Assembly (NCBI GenBank): GCA_012729755.1
Contig: JAAYCN010000114.1
Coordinates: 1 to 52,044 of the forward strand
Reading direction: 5' to 3'
DNA length: 52,044 bases
Origin: Chloroflexota bacterium
Lineage (GTDB): Bacteria > Chloroflexota > Anaerolineae > Anaerolineales > Anaerolineaceae
Translations under genes and position numbers: made by a program
In this document: in pieces, positions 1 to 8,238 of the stretch
How the letters are laid out: every line of letters starts with the position of its first letter
Numbering within the stretch: position 1 is the stretch's first letter
Notes under the pieces: generated by a model
Told to the model about the DNA's origin: nothing
Database searches by the model: none
What the model saw: only the letters and a program-made list of their open reading frames with translations

Positions 1-23
1 GCTCCCAACTGCGCTATGGGCCC
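1..23 (-). tRNA. tRNA gene, 5' part only (cut by window edge)
   Basis: Read on the minus strand, the segment starts GGGCCCA and continues TAGCGCAGTTGGGAGC. That is a tRNA acceptor strand followed by the start of a D-arm. It closely matches the first 23 bases of the tRNA-Ala 35 bp upstream. The anticodon lies outside the window, so the amino acid cannot be read; G at position 3 would be compatible with Ala. Confidence 0.75.
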
Positions 24-57
24 GATAATTTTACTCTTCTGTTGTTAAGCCTTGCAG

Positions 58-130
58 TGGACCTGGAGGGATTCGAACCCTCGGCCTCTTCAGTGCGATT
101 GAAGCGCGCTCCCAACTGCGCTACAGGCCC
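58..130 (-). tRNA. tRNA-Ala (anticodon CGC)
   Basis: The 73-nt minus-strand sequence folds as a full cloverleaf. The acceptor pairs GGGCCTG with CAGGTCC and contains the G3:U70 wobble, the established alanine identity element. The D stem is GCGC/GCGC, the anticodon stem CTTCA/TGAAG, and the T arm carries TTCGAAT. The anticodon loop ATCGCAC gives anticodon CGC, which reads GCG (Ala). The CCA end is not encoded. A second tRNA begins 35 bp downstream, so the two are probably co-transcribed. Confidence 0.95.
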
Positions 131-168
131 GATTCCCATCCGGTTAAGCCCAGATTTCAAGACTCAGT

Positions 169-198
169 ATTCTACTAGCAGCCGTGCCGATTTGTCAA
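169..198 (-). promoter_or_regulatory. sigma-70-type promoter for the tRNA genes
   Basis: On the minus strand, TTGACA (193-198) is followed after 18 bp by TAGAAT (169-174). Initiation is expected near 162, about 30 nt before the first base of tRNA-Ala. The -35 is a perfect consensus and the -10 is close to it, as expected for a stable-RNA promoter. Confidence 0.75.
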
Positions 199-206
199 GT
201 TCGCTC

Positions 207-265
207 AGCCCCTCGTTCAGGCCCTCGTTTGTGAGAGGGTGTAGCCCCTCATGTCAGCCCTCATT
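207..265. repeat. imperfect 23-bp direct repeat
   Basis: Two 23-bp copies (207-229 and 243-265) share AGCCCCTC at the left and GCCCTC near the right, 36 bp apart. They lie between the tRNA promoter and the downstream end of the 44-codon gene. No function is apparent. Confidence 0.5.
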
Positions 266-267
266 AA

Positions 268-295
268 CACACCCCCGCGCTAAGACGGGGGTGTG
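268..295 (-). terminator. GC-rich hairpin after the 44-codon gene
   Basis: A perfect 10-bp stem (268-277 with 286-295, C5/G5 core) encloses an 8-nt loop, 20 bp downstream of the stop codon at 317. No T-run follows on either strand, so intrinsic termination is uncertain; it may only stabilise the transcript end. Confidence 0.45.
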
Positions 296-316
296 ACATT
301 CGATCACTTAAAAAAT

Positions 317-451
317 TTAGTTGCCTGCGTTGGTGACAGTGTTGACAGTTCGCTTGCTGTCTTTCTTCTCTTCTTTGGCTTTGCGCTTCTCTTTAATGGT
401 CATCTTGGGCTTTTTGCGCTCTTCTTTGCCCACTTTGTCTTTACTTGCCAT
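317..451 (-). CDS. small lysine-rich basic protein (44 aa), function unknown
   Basis: This 44-codon minus-strand frame starts ATG at 451 and stops TAA at 317. A near-perfect Shine-Dalgarno AAAGGAGGT lies 5 nt upstream, and a TATAAT box at 488-493 lies 37-42 nt upstream, so it is very probably translated. The product starts MASKDKVGKEERKKPK and is a run of Lys, Arg and Glu in its first 35 residues, followed by a Thr/Asn tail ending NAGN. It has no membrane segment, cysteine or signal peptide. Such composition suggests a disordered or helical nucleic-acid- or ribosome-associated peptide, but that is inference only. I do not recognise a family. Confidence 0.7.
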   Translation of the reverse strand: MASKDKVGKEERKKPKMTIKEKRKAKEEKKDSKRTVNTVTNAGN

Positions 452-487
452 CGGGTACCTCCTTTATAAAAATGGACAGACAGCATA

Positions 488-493
488 ATTATA
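488..493 (-). promoter_or_regulatory. -10 box (TATAAT) for the 44-codon gene
   Basis: A perfect TATAAT on the minus strand lies 37-42 nt upstream of the ATG at 451. The -35 at 17-bp spacing (TGGAAT at 511-516) is weak. Confidence 0.5.
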
Positions 494-564
494 GCCTGAA
501 TTCTCTCATGATTCCAGCCCTGATGGTATGATTAAGCGCTAATACCAAAGCAGTGGAGGGCTGT

Positions 565-954
565 TTGGAAGACGGGCTTTCAAAGCGAACACGCATTCGA
601 TACTTACTGACCTTGTTGATTGTTATCACGCTGCCTTGCTACATCTTGGGCATCATCCTGCTGCGCCTGGATCGCGGACCCGTGGTAGGCACTCCGACTC
701 CTACCATTACCCTGACCGGGACAATCACTCCCACGGCGACAATCACCCTCACGCCCTACCTCACGCGGACGTCGACCATCACCCCCACTCCTTCCCAGAC
801 AGCCACGCCAACAGCTACTTTTACGGCTACGCTGATGCCCACCAGTACTGAAGAGTTGATCGAGACGCCTGTCCCGACTGATACAGAAGTTCCTCTGCCA
901 ACAGAAACTCCGCCTGAGATTCCGGTGGGGCCAACCCCCGAACCTACCCCCTAA
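565..954 (+). CDS. membrane-anchored Thr/Pro-rich surface protein
   Basis: The protein has a short basic N-terminus (SKRTRIRY), one hydrophobic segment (about residues 15-34) and then about 90 residues composed almost entirely of Thr, Pro, Ala, Ile and Glu (repeats such as TPTPT and TITPT). The topology predicts a type II anchor with an extended, possibly O-glycosylated extracytoplasmic stalk and no folded domain. The frame is open from GTG at 553, but the TTG at 565 has GGAGG five bases upstream and is the better start. It precedes the M42 peptidase genes by 10 bp and probably shares their transcript. Function unknown. Confidence 0.65.
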   Translation: MEDGLSKRTRIRYLLTLLIVITLPCYILGIILLRLDRGPVVGTPTPTITLTGTITPTATITLTPYLTRTSTITPTPSQTATPTATFTATLMPTSTEELIETPVPTDTEVPLPTETPPEIPVGPTPEPTP

Positions 955-964
955 CGAGAGAAAT

Positions 965-2023
965 ATGTCACTTGACCTAATTGAACATCTAAAGCAAATG
1001 CTCTCAGCGCCGGGCCTCTCCGGCTATGAGGATCCAGTCCGCGAGATTATCGCTGAAGCCTGGAAGCCTTACACCGATGAAATCACTGTTTCGAACCTCG
1101 GCAGCCTGCACGGCCTGGCCAAAGGCAGCGCCCCTGAGCCGCGCCCAAGGGTAATGCTTGCGGCTCACATGGACGCGATCGGTTTGATGGTGACCGGGAT
1201 AGACGACGGCTTTTTGCGCTTTACCCAGGTTGGGGGTGTTGACCCACGCATCCTGCCCGGTCAAATGGTGATCGTACATGGCCGTCAGGATCTGCCAGGC
1301 ATGGTCGTCATGCCGCCGGCTTTTGCCTTGCCTCCCGAAGCAGCCAGCGGCTCTGTCGCCCTGCCATATCTGTTGGTTGATACAGGGTTGCGCGCTGAAG
1401 AAGTCGCGCAAAAAGTGCGCGTCGGCGATGTGATCTCATTCGCGCAGGAACCTTTAGAGCTCGCCGGCGGCACTATCGCCGGTCACACCCTGGATAATCG
1501 CGTTTCCGTGGCGGCGGTTACCGTTTGCCTTGAAGCGCTCAGCAAACGCAAACACGCCTGGGATGTGATCGCCGCCGCTACAGCTCAGGAGGAAGTTGGC
1601 GCGATCGCTGCCTTTACCGATCCGGTCGCTATCCGCCCCGATTTCGCGATTGTGATCGACGTGACCTTTGCCAAAGGACCCGGCGGAAGCGGCTGGCGCG
1701 ACTACGAACTTGGCAAGGGCATTACGATTTGTTGGGGCGCGAATCAGCACCCATGGCTTTTCGAGGAAATCACCAGGCTCGCTGACCAACTGGACATCCC
1801 ATATAAGAAAGATCTTGCGCCTGGCATGTCCGGCACGGACGCCTACGGCATCCAGGTTGCCGAAAGCGGCATCCCGGTAGTTGAGTTGGGCATTCCATTG
1901 CGCTACATGCATACGCCTGTGGAACAAGTGGCTTTAAAAGATATTTTCCGTGCAGGCAGGTTGATGGCGGAGTTCATCACTGAACTGCCGATTGATTTTA
2001 TGAGCAAGGTGGAGTGGAAGTGA
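965..2023 (+). CDS. M42 family metallo-aminopeptidase (1 of 3)
   Basis: M42 peptidases are cytoplasmic, self-compartmentalising (TET-type) di-metal aminopeptidases that trim peptides. The binuclear-site residues are visible: H68 (AAHMDAIG), D177 (TLDNR), catalytic E209 with E210 (AQEEVG), D232 (IDVT) and H316 (RYMHTP). The 352-residue length is normal for the family. The gene is first of three adjacent M42 genes and is followed after one base by the next start, so the three form an operon. This copy is the most divergent: it has GAIAA after QEEV where the others have GLRGA. Substrate specificity (Glu/Asp, Leu, Lys or other) cannot be read from sequence. Confidence 0.9.
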   Translation: MSLDLIEHLKQMLSAPGLSGYEDPVREIIAEAWKPYTDEITVSNLGSLHGLAKGSAPEPRPRVMLAAHMDAIGLMVTGIDDGFLRFTQVGGVDPRILPGQMVIVHGRQDLPGMVVMPPAFALPPEAASGSVALPYLLVDTGLRAEEVAQKVRVGDVISFAQEPLELAGGTIAGHTLDNRVSVAAVTVCLEALSKRKHAWDVIAAATAQEEVGAIAAFTDPVAIRPDFAIVIDVTFAKGPGGSGWRDYELGKGITICWGANQHPWLFEEITRLADQLDIPYKKDLAPGMSGTDAYGIQVAESGIPVVELGIPLRYMHTPVEQVALKDIFRAGRLMAEFITELPIDFMSKVEWK

Positions 2024-2024
2024 T

Positions 2025-3119
2025 ATGGCAGTCAAAACAAACACTAGGCCTCAGAACTTAAAAATGAAAAAAGCTGATCTCGACCTGTTAGCCCGTCTGT
2101 GCAATGCGGTGTCAGTCTCGGGTGATGAACAGGAAGTCAGAGACATCGTGCTTGAGCAGGTGAAACCGCTGGCGGATAGTGTCACCGTAGATGCGCTCGG
2201 CAATGTGTTGGCGACCAAACTCGGCAAAGGTAAAAACAAAGTGCGCGTGATGATCGCGGCGCATATGGACGAAATCGGCTTCATGCTGATCAAAGACGAG
2301 GGCGACGGTATCTTTGAGTTTCGCGTGGTTGGCGGGATTGATGAGCGTCAGCTCGTCGGCAAGTCCGTGTGGGTAGGGCGAGAACATGTGCCCGGCATAA
2401 TCGGCGCTAAAGCCATCCATATGACCACACCCGAAGAGCGTAAGGTCGCCCTTAAAGTCGAACAGCTGCGCATCGACCTTGGCCCTGACGGTTCCTCGAA
2501 GGCAAAAATTGGCGACCGCGGAACCTTCGCGACCAAATTGCAGGTCATCGGCCCGAGCATTCGTTCAAAAGCTCTGGATGACCGCCTGGGTGTCTTTAAC
2601 CTGATCCAGTTGCTCAAAACCGCTCCAGACAATATCGATTTGTTGGCCGCCTTTACCGTCCAGGAGGAAGTTGGCTTGCGTGGCGCGCACGTGGCGGCTT
2701 ATACCTTTGACCCCCAGATTGGCATCGCCCTTGACTCGACGCCAGCCAATGACCTGCCGTTCTACGACACCGGCGAAGTCAATGCGTCTTACAACACCCG
2801 TTTGGATGGCGGCCCGGCTATCTACCTGATGGATGGCGCGACAATTGGCGATCGGCGGTTGATCAGTTGGTTGACTGCTGTGGCTGAGGCCGAAGGCATC
2901 CCATGGCAATATCGCCAACCCGGCAGGGGCGGCACCGACGCCGGCTCGATCCACAAAACGCGATCAGGCGTTCCCAGCGTTTCGGTCTCAGTGCCGCAGC
3001 GTTACCTGCATTCCGCCGCGGGGCTGGTGCGCATGGATGATTGTGTGAACACTTTGCGCCTGATTCAGCAGGCGTTAATCCGACTTGATCCCAAGATCCT
3101 CAACAGGCAGGAGAAATAG
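2025..3119 (+). CDS. M42 family metallo-aminopeptidase (2 of 3)
   Basis: The 364-residue M42 peptidase carries the full metal and catalytic set: H80 (AAHMDEIG), D185 (ALDDR), E214/E215 (VQEEVGLRGA), D237 (ALDST) and H329 (RYLHS). The start ATG follows the previous stop by one base and has GGAAG upstream. Its N-terminus carries about 14 extra residues relative to the third copy. Successive M42 paralogues with different S1 pockets can form mixed TET complexes in some organisms; whether these do is unknown. Confidence 0.92.
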   Translation: MAVKTNTRPQNLKMKKADLDLLARLCNAVSVSGDEQEVRDIVLEQVKPLADSVTVDALGNVLATKLGKGKNKVRVMIAAHMDEIGFMLIKDEGDGIFEFRVVGGIDERQLVGKSVWVGREHVPGIIGAKAIHMTTPEERKVALKVEQLRIDLGPDGSSKAKIGDRGTFATKLQVIGPSIRSKALDDRLGVFNLIQLLKTAPDNIDLLAAFTVQEEVGLRGAHVAAYTFDPQIGIALDSTPANDLPFYDTGEVNASYNTRLDGGPAIYLMDGATIGDRRLISWLTAVAEAEGIPWQYRQPGRGGTDAGSIHKTRSGVPSVSVSVPQRYLHSAAGLVRMDDCVNTLRLIQQALIRLDPKILNRQEK

Positions 3120-3120
3120 C

Positions 3121-4140
3121 ATGAAAAACGAAACCCCAAAAGACGCTTTATTCGCTTTAATCAAATCCTTAGTCGAGACCCCCGGGCCGTCCGGTCAGGA
3201 GCACTTGATCAGAGAGGTAATCAAGGCTGAGATCAAAGACTATTGCGATGAAATTGTGACCGACGCGTTAGGCAACCTGATCGCCCGCAAGGGTAAGAAG
3301 ACTGCCGATGGCAAGCGCGTCATGATTTCAGCGCATGTGGATGAGATTGGCGTGATGATCACACACGTGGACGAAAATGGCTTTGCGCGCTTTATCACCA
3401 TCGGCGGGGTGAATCCGCTGACCTGCATCGGCGGCAGGGTGTTGTTTATGAATGGCGTTTCGGGTGTGATTGGTGTCGAAAGGCTGGAGCCAAACACCAT
3501 GCCCAAACATGAAAATCTGTTTATCGATACCGGAGCGACCTCCGTGGCTGATTCACCGGTCAAAGTTGGTGATGTGGCTGGTTTTTATCGCCCAGCCGTC
3601 CAGATGGGCTCTCGTCTGGTGGCGAAGTCAATGGATGACCGCATCGCGGCTGTCGTGGCGATTGAGGCGATGAAGGCAATCAAAACGACCCCTAATGAGC
3701 TCTATTTCGTTTTCAGCGTGCAGGAAGAAGTTGGCCTGCGCGGCGCGACAACCGCCGCTTATGGTGTTGACCCCGATTTGGGGCTTGCGGTCGATGTCAC
3801 CCCAACCGGTGATACACCGAAGTCAACAAGGCGAAGTGTCGCCTTGGGCAAAGGTCCCGCAATTAAAGTGCGCGACTCTTCATTTATCGCTGATACACGA
3901 ATTATCAATTGGATGGTGAAGGAAGCTGAAGCCCAGAAGCTGCCATATCAGATGGAAGTTTTAGAAGCCGGCGGCACGGATGGCCGGGCGATCCAGATGA
4001 CTCGCGCTGGCGTTCCAGCTGGCTGTCTTTCGATCGCTTGCCGTTACGTTCACTCGCCTTCTGAAATGGTTGACCGCGCCGATGTCGAGAACAGCATTAA
4101 GCTTTTGGCCGGCCTGCTCTCAAAAAAGATAGTTTTGTAA
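3121..4140 (+). CDS. M42 family metallo-aminopeptidase (3 of 3)
   Basis: The product is 339 residues. It has H72 (SAHVDEIG), D172 (SMDDR), E202/E203 (VQEEVGLRGA), D225 (AVDVTP) and H311 (RYVHSP), the complete M42 set. The frame is open upstream to 3085, but the ATG at 3121, one base after the previous stop and preceded by GCAGGAGAA, is the real start. It is the last peptidase of the operon; the next gene starts 20 bp later with its own -10 box. Confidence 0.92.
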   Translation: MKNETPKDALFALIKSLVETPGPSGQEHLIREVIKAEIKDYCDEIVTDALGNLIARKGKKTADGKRVMISAHVDEIGVMITHVDENGFARFITIGGVNPLTCIGGRVLFMNGVSGVIGVERLEPNTMPKHENLFIDTGATSVADSPVKVGDVAGFYRPAVQMGSRLVAKSMDDRIAAVVAIEAMKAIKTTPNELYFVFSVQEEVGLRGATTAAYGVDPDLGLAVDVTPTGDTPKSTRRSVALGKGPAIKVRDSSFIADTRIINWMVKEAEAQKLPYQMEVLEAGGTDGRAIQMTRAGVPAGCLSIACRYVHSPSEMVDRADVENSIKLLAGLLSKKIVL

Positions 4141-4147
4141 ATCATTG

Positions 4148-4153
4148 TAAAAT
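4148..4153 (+). promoter_or_regulatory. -10 box (TAAAAT) giving a leaderless start
   Basis: TAAAAT ends 6 bases before the ATG at 4160, so initiation about 7 nt after the box would fall on the start codon. There is no Shine-Dalgarno in the 19 bp between the previous stop and this ATG. The same TAAAAT-N6-ATG layout occurs at 16404-16418. Confidence 0.5.
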
Positions 4154-4159
4154 TAGTCT

Positions 4160-5509
4160 ATGAACGGATTAGGATTTCGGCTTGTGCTAAAGCGCTTCAA
4201 ATGGCTGTCGACCTGCATCTGTTTGCTTTTCCTGATTGGTCTAAGCGCTTGCGACCGGTTGCCGATTGAAATAGATTTGCCCCGGTTTTGGGAAATGTCT
4301 CTGACCCCGGAAGCAACCGAAGCCTTCGAACCTACCGGGCCCGAGAATAGCGAGCAGCCCCAATCCATCCCCACGCCGATAGGCGAACCCGAACCGGTGA
4401 AACAATTAACCCTGTGGCTCAGGCCAGAATTCGACCCGGAATCTGATACCCCTGCCGGCAAAACGCTCAAAGCGAGATTGGATATTTTTACCCGCGATCA
4501 TAAGATCAAGGTGGTTACGCGAGTCAAAACTGCTGGTGGTGTGGGTGGCATGTTAGATGCCTTAAATTCGACCCAACACGCTGCGCCCGGGTCGATGCCA
4601 GACCTGGTCATGCTGGACCGCGAAGAGCTGATCAGCGCTGCCCGGCTCAACTTGGTCTATCCCCATCAGGCGCTGAATTCGATCCAGTCTGGCTCTGACT
4701 GGTACCCTGTCGCGGACTCGCTGGCGGTCGTGGAAAATTTGAAGGTGGGCCTGCCCATTGGCTTTGACCCTTTAGTTATGGCGTATGACTCAACGACGCA
4801 GATTCCTCCTGCCAACGAGTGGTCGGCGATTGTCACCAACCCTGGCCGACTTGGCTTCCCAGCCGCTGATCCTCAGGCGCGCTTTATGCTGTTGCTTTAT
4901 CTGAGCGTGGGCGGTCGGGTGGAAGATGACCTGCAGCGTCCTATGCTCGAGTTGGAACCGCTCACCGACGCACTTCTTTTGCTGGATAAAGCTGATGCTG
5001 CCAAACATATCAGTTCGCTTTCACTCGAATACGAAACGGATCAGGACGTCTGGGAGGCGTTTAACGCCTGGAGTATTAACAAGGCGATCATCCCGATGCG
5101 ATTGATTTTCGAAGGCATGCATGAAGGTGACGCGAAGGTGCCCAAGCCCGGCGTGACCACCCCTGAGGTGACCTTGGCGGATGGGCTGTTGTGGGCTATC
5201 AGCCGGCCCGAACCTGAACGGCAGGCAGTGGCGCAATTATTGCTTGAGTCTTTGTGTGAACCCTCCTTCCTGGCGAAATGGTCAGCTGATCTCCATTTGG
5301 TGCCAGCGCGTAAATCAGCTGTTACTTTGCTTGAGTTCCCCTTGCTTAAACCGGTGATCGACCCGATCGCGCAGGTGGCGGTAATGTACCCTGATCAGCG
5401 CATTCTCGAGACGGTCGGTCCCGTTCTGGGCAATGCCATGCGGGTAGTTCTGCAGGATGGCGGTGACCCGGCCGAAGTTGCGGCGGCAGCGGTGGAGAGT
5501 GTCAGATGA
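4160..5509 (+). CDS. ABC-type extracellular solute-binding lipoprotein, family 1
   Basis: The N-terminus is a lipoprotein signal: a basic stretch (LVLKRFKW), a hydrophobic core and the lipobox LSAC, with the lipidated Cys near residue 31. A Glu/Pro/Thr linker follows, then a family-1 binding fold: LTLWLRPEF at the start of the mature domain, PDLVMLD, then the hinge-type motif GLPIGFDPLVMAYD, and the LGFPAAD region. Such proteins capture sugars, polyols or similar solutes outside the membrane for an importer. No permease or ATPase gene is adjacent, so this is an orphan binding protein or sensor partner. The following gene overlaps by 4 bp (ATGA). Substrate unknown. Confidence 0.8.
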   Translation: MNGLGFRLVLKRFKWLSTCICLLFLIGLSACDRLPIEIDLPRFWEMSLTPEATEAFEPTGPENSEQPQSIPTPIGEPEPVKQLTLWLRPEFDPESDTPAGKTLKARLDIFTRDHKIKVVTRVKTAGGVGGMLDALNSTQHAAPGSMPDLVMLDREELISAARLNLVYPHQALNSIQSGSDWYPVADSLAVVENLKVGLPIGFDPLVMAYDSTTQIPPANEWSAIVTNPGRLGFPAADPQARFMLLLYLSVGGRVEDDLQRPMLELEPLTDALLLLDKADAAKHISSLSLEYETDQDVWEAFNAWSINKAIIPMRLIFEGMHEGDAKVPKPGVTTPEVTLADGLLWAISRPEPERQAVAQLLLESLCEPSFLAKWSADLHLVPARKSAVTLLEFPLLKPVIDPIAQVAVMYPDQRILETVGPVLGNAMRVVLQDGGDPAEVAAAAVESVR

Positions 5510-5814
5510 AAAAAAACTCTCAGCCAAAACCGTTTACTGCTGATCGCTGGTGCGGTATTATCACCACGATCATCGTGCTCGCGCTGATCGTAATAGCCCT
5601 GGTAGTTGTGGTGATCGTCCTGCCGCTGAATGACACGACAAAAAATGTCCTGCCGACAGTCACGCCGACCACGAACGCGGCAGAGCCAGAAGCTTTGCTG
5701 ACCCTTCCGCCCATCATTGATACCACTGGCATTGTGGTAATCGGCGGGGTGTTAATTCTGCTGGTCCTGCTGTTTGTTTTGCGCGAACTGAACTGGTTCA
5801 GGCGCAACTGTTAA
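5506..5814 (+). CDS. small two-helix membrane protein, function unknown
   Basis: The 102-residue product has two hydrophobic segments (about residues 19-40 and 72-93) separated by a 30-residue Thr/Asn/Pro-rich loop, with short polar ends (KKNSQPKP and ELNWFRRNC). Its ATG overlaps the stop of the solute-binding protein gene (ATGA), so the two are translationally coupled and the protein may partner the lipoprotein. I do not recognise a family. Confidence 0.7.
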   Translation: MKKNSQPKPFTADRWCGIITTIIVLALIVIALVVVVIVLPLNDTTKNVLPTVTPTTNAAEPEALLTLPPIIDTTGIVVIGGVLILLVLLFVLRELNWFRRNC

Positions 5815-5910
5815 GCTTTATTGTCTTCCACCTTTAAGTTGGCTCATCAAATCGCCTCTTTGTTGTCTTCTCTGACGTTGTTGGGTTGGCTTTATATTTG
5901 ATAAATAATA

Positions 5911-5916
5911 TATAAT
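5911..5916 (+). promoter_or_regulatory. -10 box (TATAAT) of the first propeller gene
   Basis: A perfect TATAAT lies 40 nt before the ATG at 5957, with TTGGCT 19 bp upstream. The 40-nt leader between box and start is largely shared with the second propeller gene (8345-8390), so promoter and leader were duplicated together with the coding sequence. Confidence 0.55.
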
Positions 5917-5956
5917 TTTTGTTTGTTATCGGAAAGATAATTTGATTGGAGGAGAA

Positions 5957-7894
5957 ATGAAAAAGAAACTTGCCGTTGTATTGTTGGTTGTCATCCTGGC
6001 GATAAGTTTGCCGTGTTCTGAGGCGCGGGCGGGGGAAGAAACAATCTGGGAGAAGTCAGATGTTGGAATGGAAGGCGGCGAAATCATGGCTTTGGAGATT
6101 GACCCGCTGACACCTTCCACGCTCTACGTTGGGACGTATGGGGGCGGCGTCTTCAAGAGCGAGAATGGGGGAGCCTCCTGGAGCGCGGTTAACAACGGTT
6201 TGACAGCGACCAAAATCCTTTCGCTGGCGATTGACCCGAAGGCGCCTTTGACGCTTTACGCGGGAACTTGGAGGGGTGGTGTCTTTAAGAGCGTGAATGG
6301 AGGAGCGAACTGGAGCGCGGCAAGCAGCGGTTTGACTAACCTGGACATTTCTTCGCTGGCGATCGACCCGAAGACGACTTCGACGCTTTACGCGGGAACT
6401 TATGGAGGAGTCTTCAAGAGCATGGATGGGGGCGGGAATTGGACCCAAGCCAACAATGGACTGACAACGCTCTATATTCATTCGCTGGCGATCGACCCGG
6501 AGACGACTTCGACGCTTTACGCGGGAATTTATGGAGGAGTCTTCAAGAGCTCGAATGGAGGAACGTCCTGGACCCACAGCGGTTTGGCTTCGACTACTAC
6601 TGTTTATTCGCTGGCAATCAACCCGCAGACGACTTCGACGCTTTACGCGGGGACTGATGGGGGCGACGTCTTCAAGAGCTCGAATGGGGGAGCGAACTGG
6701 AACCAGGTTAACATCAATATTCCACATAACGCCTACGTAAACGCACTGGCAATTGACTCGCAGACGCCTGCTACGGTTTACGCGGGAACTAGCGCAGGTG
6801 TCTTTAAAGGTGTGAATGATGGCACGACATGGGCCGAAGCTAACAACGGTTTGACCGAAACTCGCATAAACACGCTGGCGATCGACCCGCGGGAGCCTTC
6901 GACGCTTTACGTGGGGACTGGTGGCAGTGGCGTGTTTAAGAGCGTGAATGGGGGCGGGAATTGGACCGCAGCCAACAGCGGTTTGACAGCGACCATTGTT
7001 CATTCGCTGGCCATTGACCCGAAGACGACTTCAACGCTTTACGCGGGGACTTATGGAGAAGGAATTTTTAAGAGCATAAACGGGGGGGAGACCTGGAGCG
7101 CAGTTAACACTGGTTTGACAGGAATCCACATAACCACTATCGCGATCGACCCGAAGGCTCCTTCAACGCTTTACGTGGGAACTTTTGGACCAATCGTTTT
7201 CAAGAGCACGAATGGCGGAGAGTCCTGGAGCGCAGCCAACAGTGAATCACCTGTGACTGACATCCTAACTCTCGCGATCGACCCGAAGATGACTTCAACG
7301 CTTTACGCGGGGACTTATTGGCACGGCGTCTCCAAGAGCGTGAATGGGGGAACGTCCTGGAGCGCAGTCAACAATGGTCTGACAGCGACCATTGTTTATT
7401 CACTGGCGATCGACCCGGAGGATCCTGATACGCTTTACGCGGGGACTGGTGGAGGGGTTTTCAAGAGCGAGAATGAGGGAGCGAATTGGAACGAAGCCGG
7501 TTTGATAGGCTCCAACATCACCGCGCTGGCGATCGACCCGAAGACGACTTCAACGCTTTACGCGGGGACTTATGGAGGGGTCTTTAAGAGTGTGAATGGG
7601 GGAGAGTCCTGGAGCGCGGTCAACGCCGGTCTGACAGCGAACATTATTTATTCACTGGCGGTTGACCCGAAGGCGCCTTCGACTCTTTACGCGGGGACTG
7701 AAGGAGGGGTTTTCAAGAGTGTGGATGGGGGCGGGTTCTGGAACGCGTTCAACAGCGGACTGACGTCGATCGATGTTCTTTCACTGGCGATCAACCCGCT
7801 GACGACTTCGACTCTTTACGCGGGAACTTATAGCGGGGGACTGTTCAAAAGCCAGTGGTCGCAATCGGTATTCCTCCCGCTGGTCTTACGATAA
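5957..7894 (+). CDS. secreted 14-repeat Asp-box beta-propeller protein (paralogue 1)
   Basis: The signal peptide is MKKKLAVVLLVVILAISLP ending near ARAGE. The rest is 14 repeats of about 43 residues built on LAIDP-x5-TLYAGT-x-GGVFKS-x-NGG-x2-W, the Asp-box signature seen in BNR, sortilin and HCF136-type propellers. Fourteen units fit two seven-bladed propellers; the last unit stops at FKSQW and the N-terminal WEKSDVG segment can close it. The protein ends SVFLPLVLR. The frame is open from 5942, but GGAGGAGAA directly before the ATG at 5957 fixes the start. Location is extracellular. No catalytic residues are recognised, so binding of glycan or protein is the best guess. It is followed by an intrinsic terminator. 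Confidence 0.85.
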   Translation: MKKKLAVVLLVVILAISLPCSEARAGEETIWEKSDVGMEGGEIMALEIDPLTPSTLYVGTYGGGVFKSENGGASWSAVNNGLTATKILSLAIDPKAPLTLYAGTWRGGVFKSVNGGANWSAASSGLTNLDISSLAIDPKTTSTLYAGTYGGVFKSMDGGGNWTQANNGLTTLYIHSLAIDPETTSTLYAGIYGGVFKSSNGGTSWTHSGLASTTTVYSLAINPQTTSTLYAGTDGGDVFKSSNGGANWNQVNINIPHNAYVNALAIDSQTPATVYAGTSAGVFKGVNDGTTWAEANNGLTETRINTLAIDPREPSTLYVGTGGSGVFKSVNGGGNWTAANSGLTATIVHSLAIDPKTTSTLYAGTYGEGIFKSINGGETWSAVNTGLTGIHITTIAIDPKAPSTLYVGTFGPIVFKSTNGGESWSAANSESPVTDILTLAIDPKMTSTLYAGTYWHGVSKSVNGGTSWSAVNNGLTATIVYSLAIDPEDPDTLYAGTGGGVFKSENEGANWNEAGLIGSNITALAIDPKTTSTLYAGTYGGVFKSVNGGESWSAVNAGLTANIIYSLAVDPKAPSTLYAGTEGGVFKSVDGGGFWNAFNSGLTSIDVLSLAINPLTTSTLYAGTYSGGLFKSQWSQSVFLPLVLR

Positions 7895-7920
7895 ACAGCT
7901 ATTTCATTTGAAGCCAAATT

Positions 7921-7959
7921 GCCAGGCGAATCACTCGATCCGCCTGGCATGGATTTTTG
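7921..7959 (+). terminator. intrinsic terminator of the first propeller gene
   Basis: GCCAGGCG (7921-7928) pairs with CGCCTGGC (7941-7948), followed by ATGGATTTTTG with a five-T run. The sequence from the stop codon through the hairpin is nearly the same as after the second propeller gene. Confidence 0.8.
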
Positions 7960-8090
7960 TAACAATCAAAGGACTTACACAGGCTGACTGGCGGGTGGGA
8001 GGTATAAACGCAGGCAGGTGAGGCGGTCTTCAACGAACGCATCGAACCACTCTCTTCAGTCATATTGCCTTCGCTGATCGACCACACAAC

Positions 8091-8189
8091 TGTTCGTCGG
8101 GTTTCACCCGGCCTGCATTTTTTCACGCAGGTTGGGTGGAGCGACGACATATATCATCTGACCTCCATCTTCTGGAGCGTAACCCAACA
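8091..8189 (+). repeat. dispersed 99-bp palindromic element, copy 1
   Basis: The element starts TGTTCGTCGGGTTTCACCCG and ends GGAGCGTAACCCAACA. It contains three potential stem-loops: a GGGT/ACCC hairpin, CCTGC/GCAGG, and TTGGGT pairing with AACCCAA at the far end. The same arrangement and length recur at 51869-51967, with a diverged copy at 51440-51531. It has the look of a non-autonomous palindromic repeat; no transposase of its own is present. Confidence 0.7.
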
Positions 8190-8238
8190 CAGTCCTAATC
8201 CTGTGAGTTGACGCGAACTTGACCAAACGTATCGAACT

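Noticed and set aside
42-296. Open frame reading GFEPSASSVRLKRAPNCATG
   Set aside because: It is the translated antisense of the tRNA-Ala gene, a common false protein.
6056-7003. 315-codon minus-strand frame opposite the first propeller gene
   Set aside because: A shadow frame caused by the repeated DNA; it has an Arg-rich repetitive sequence with no start signal.
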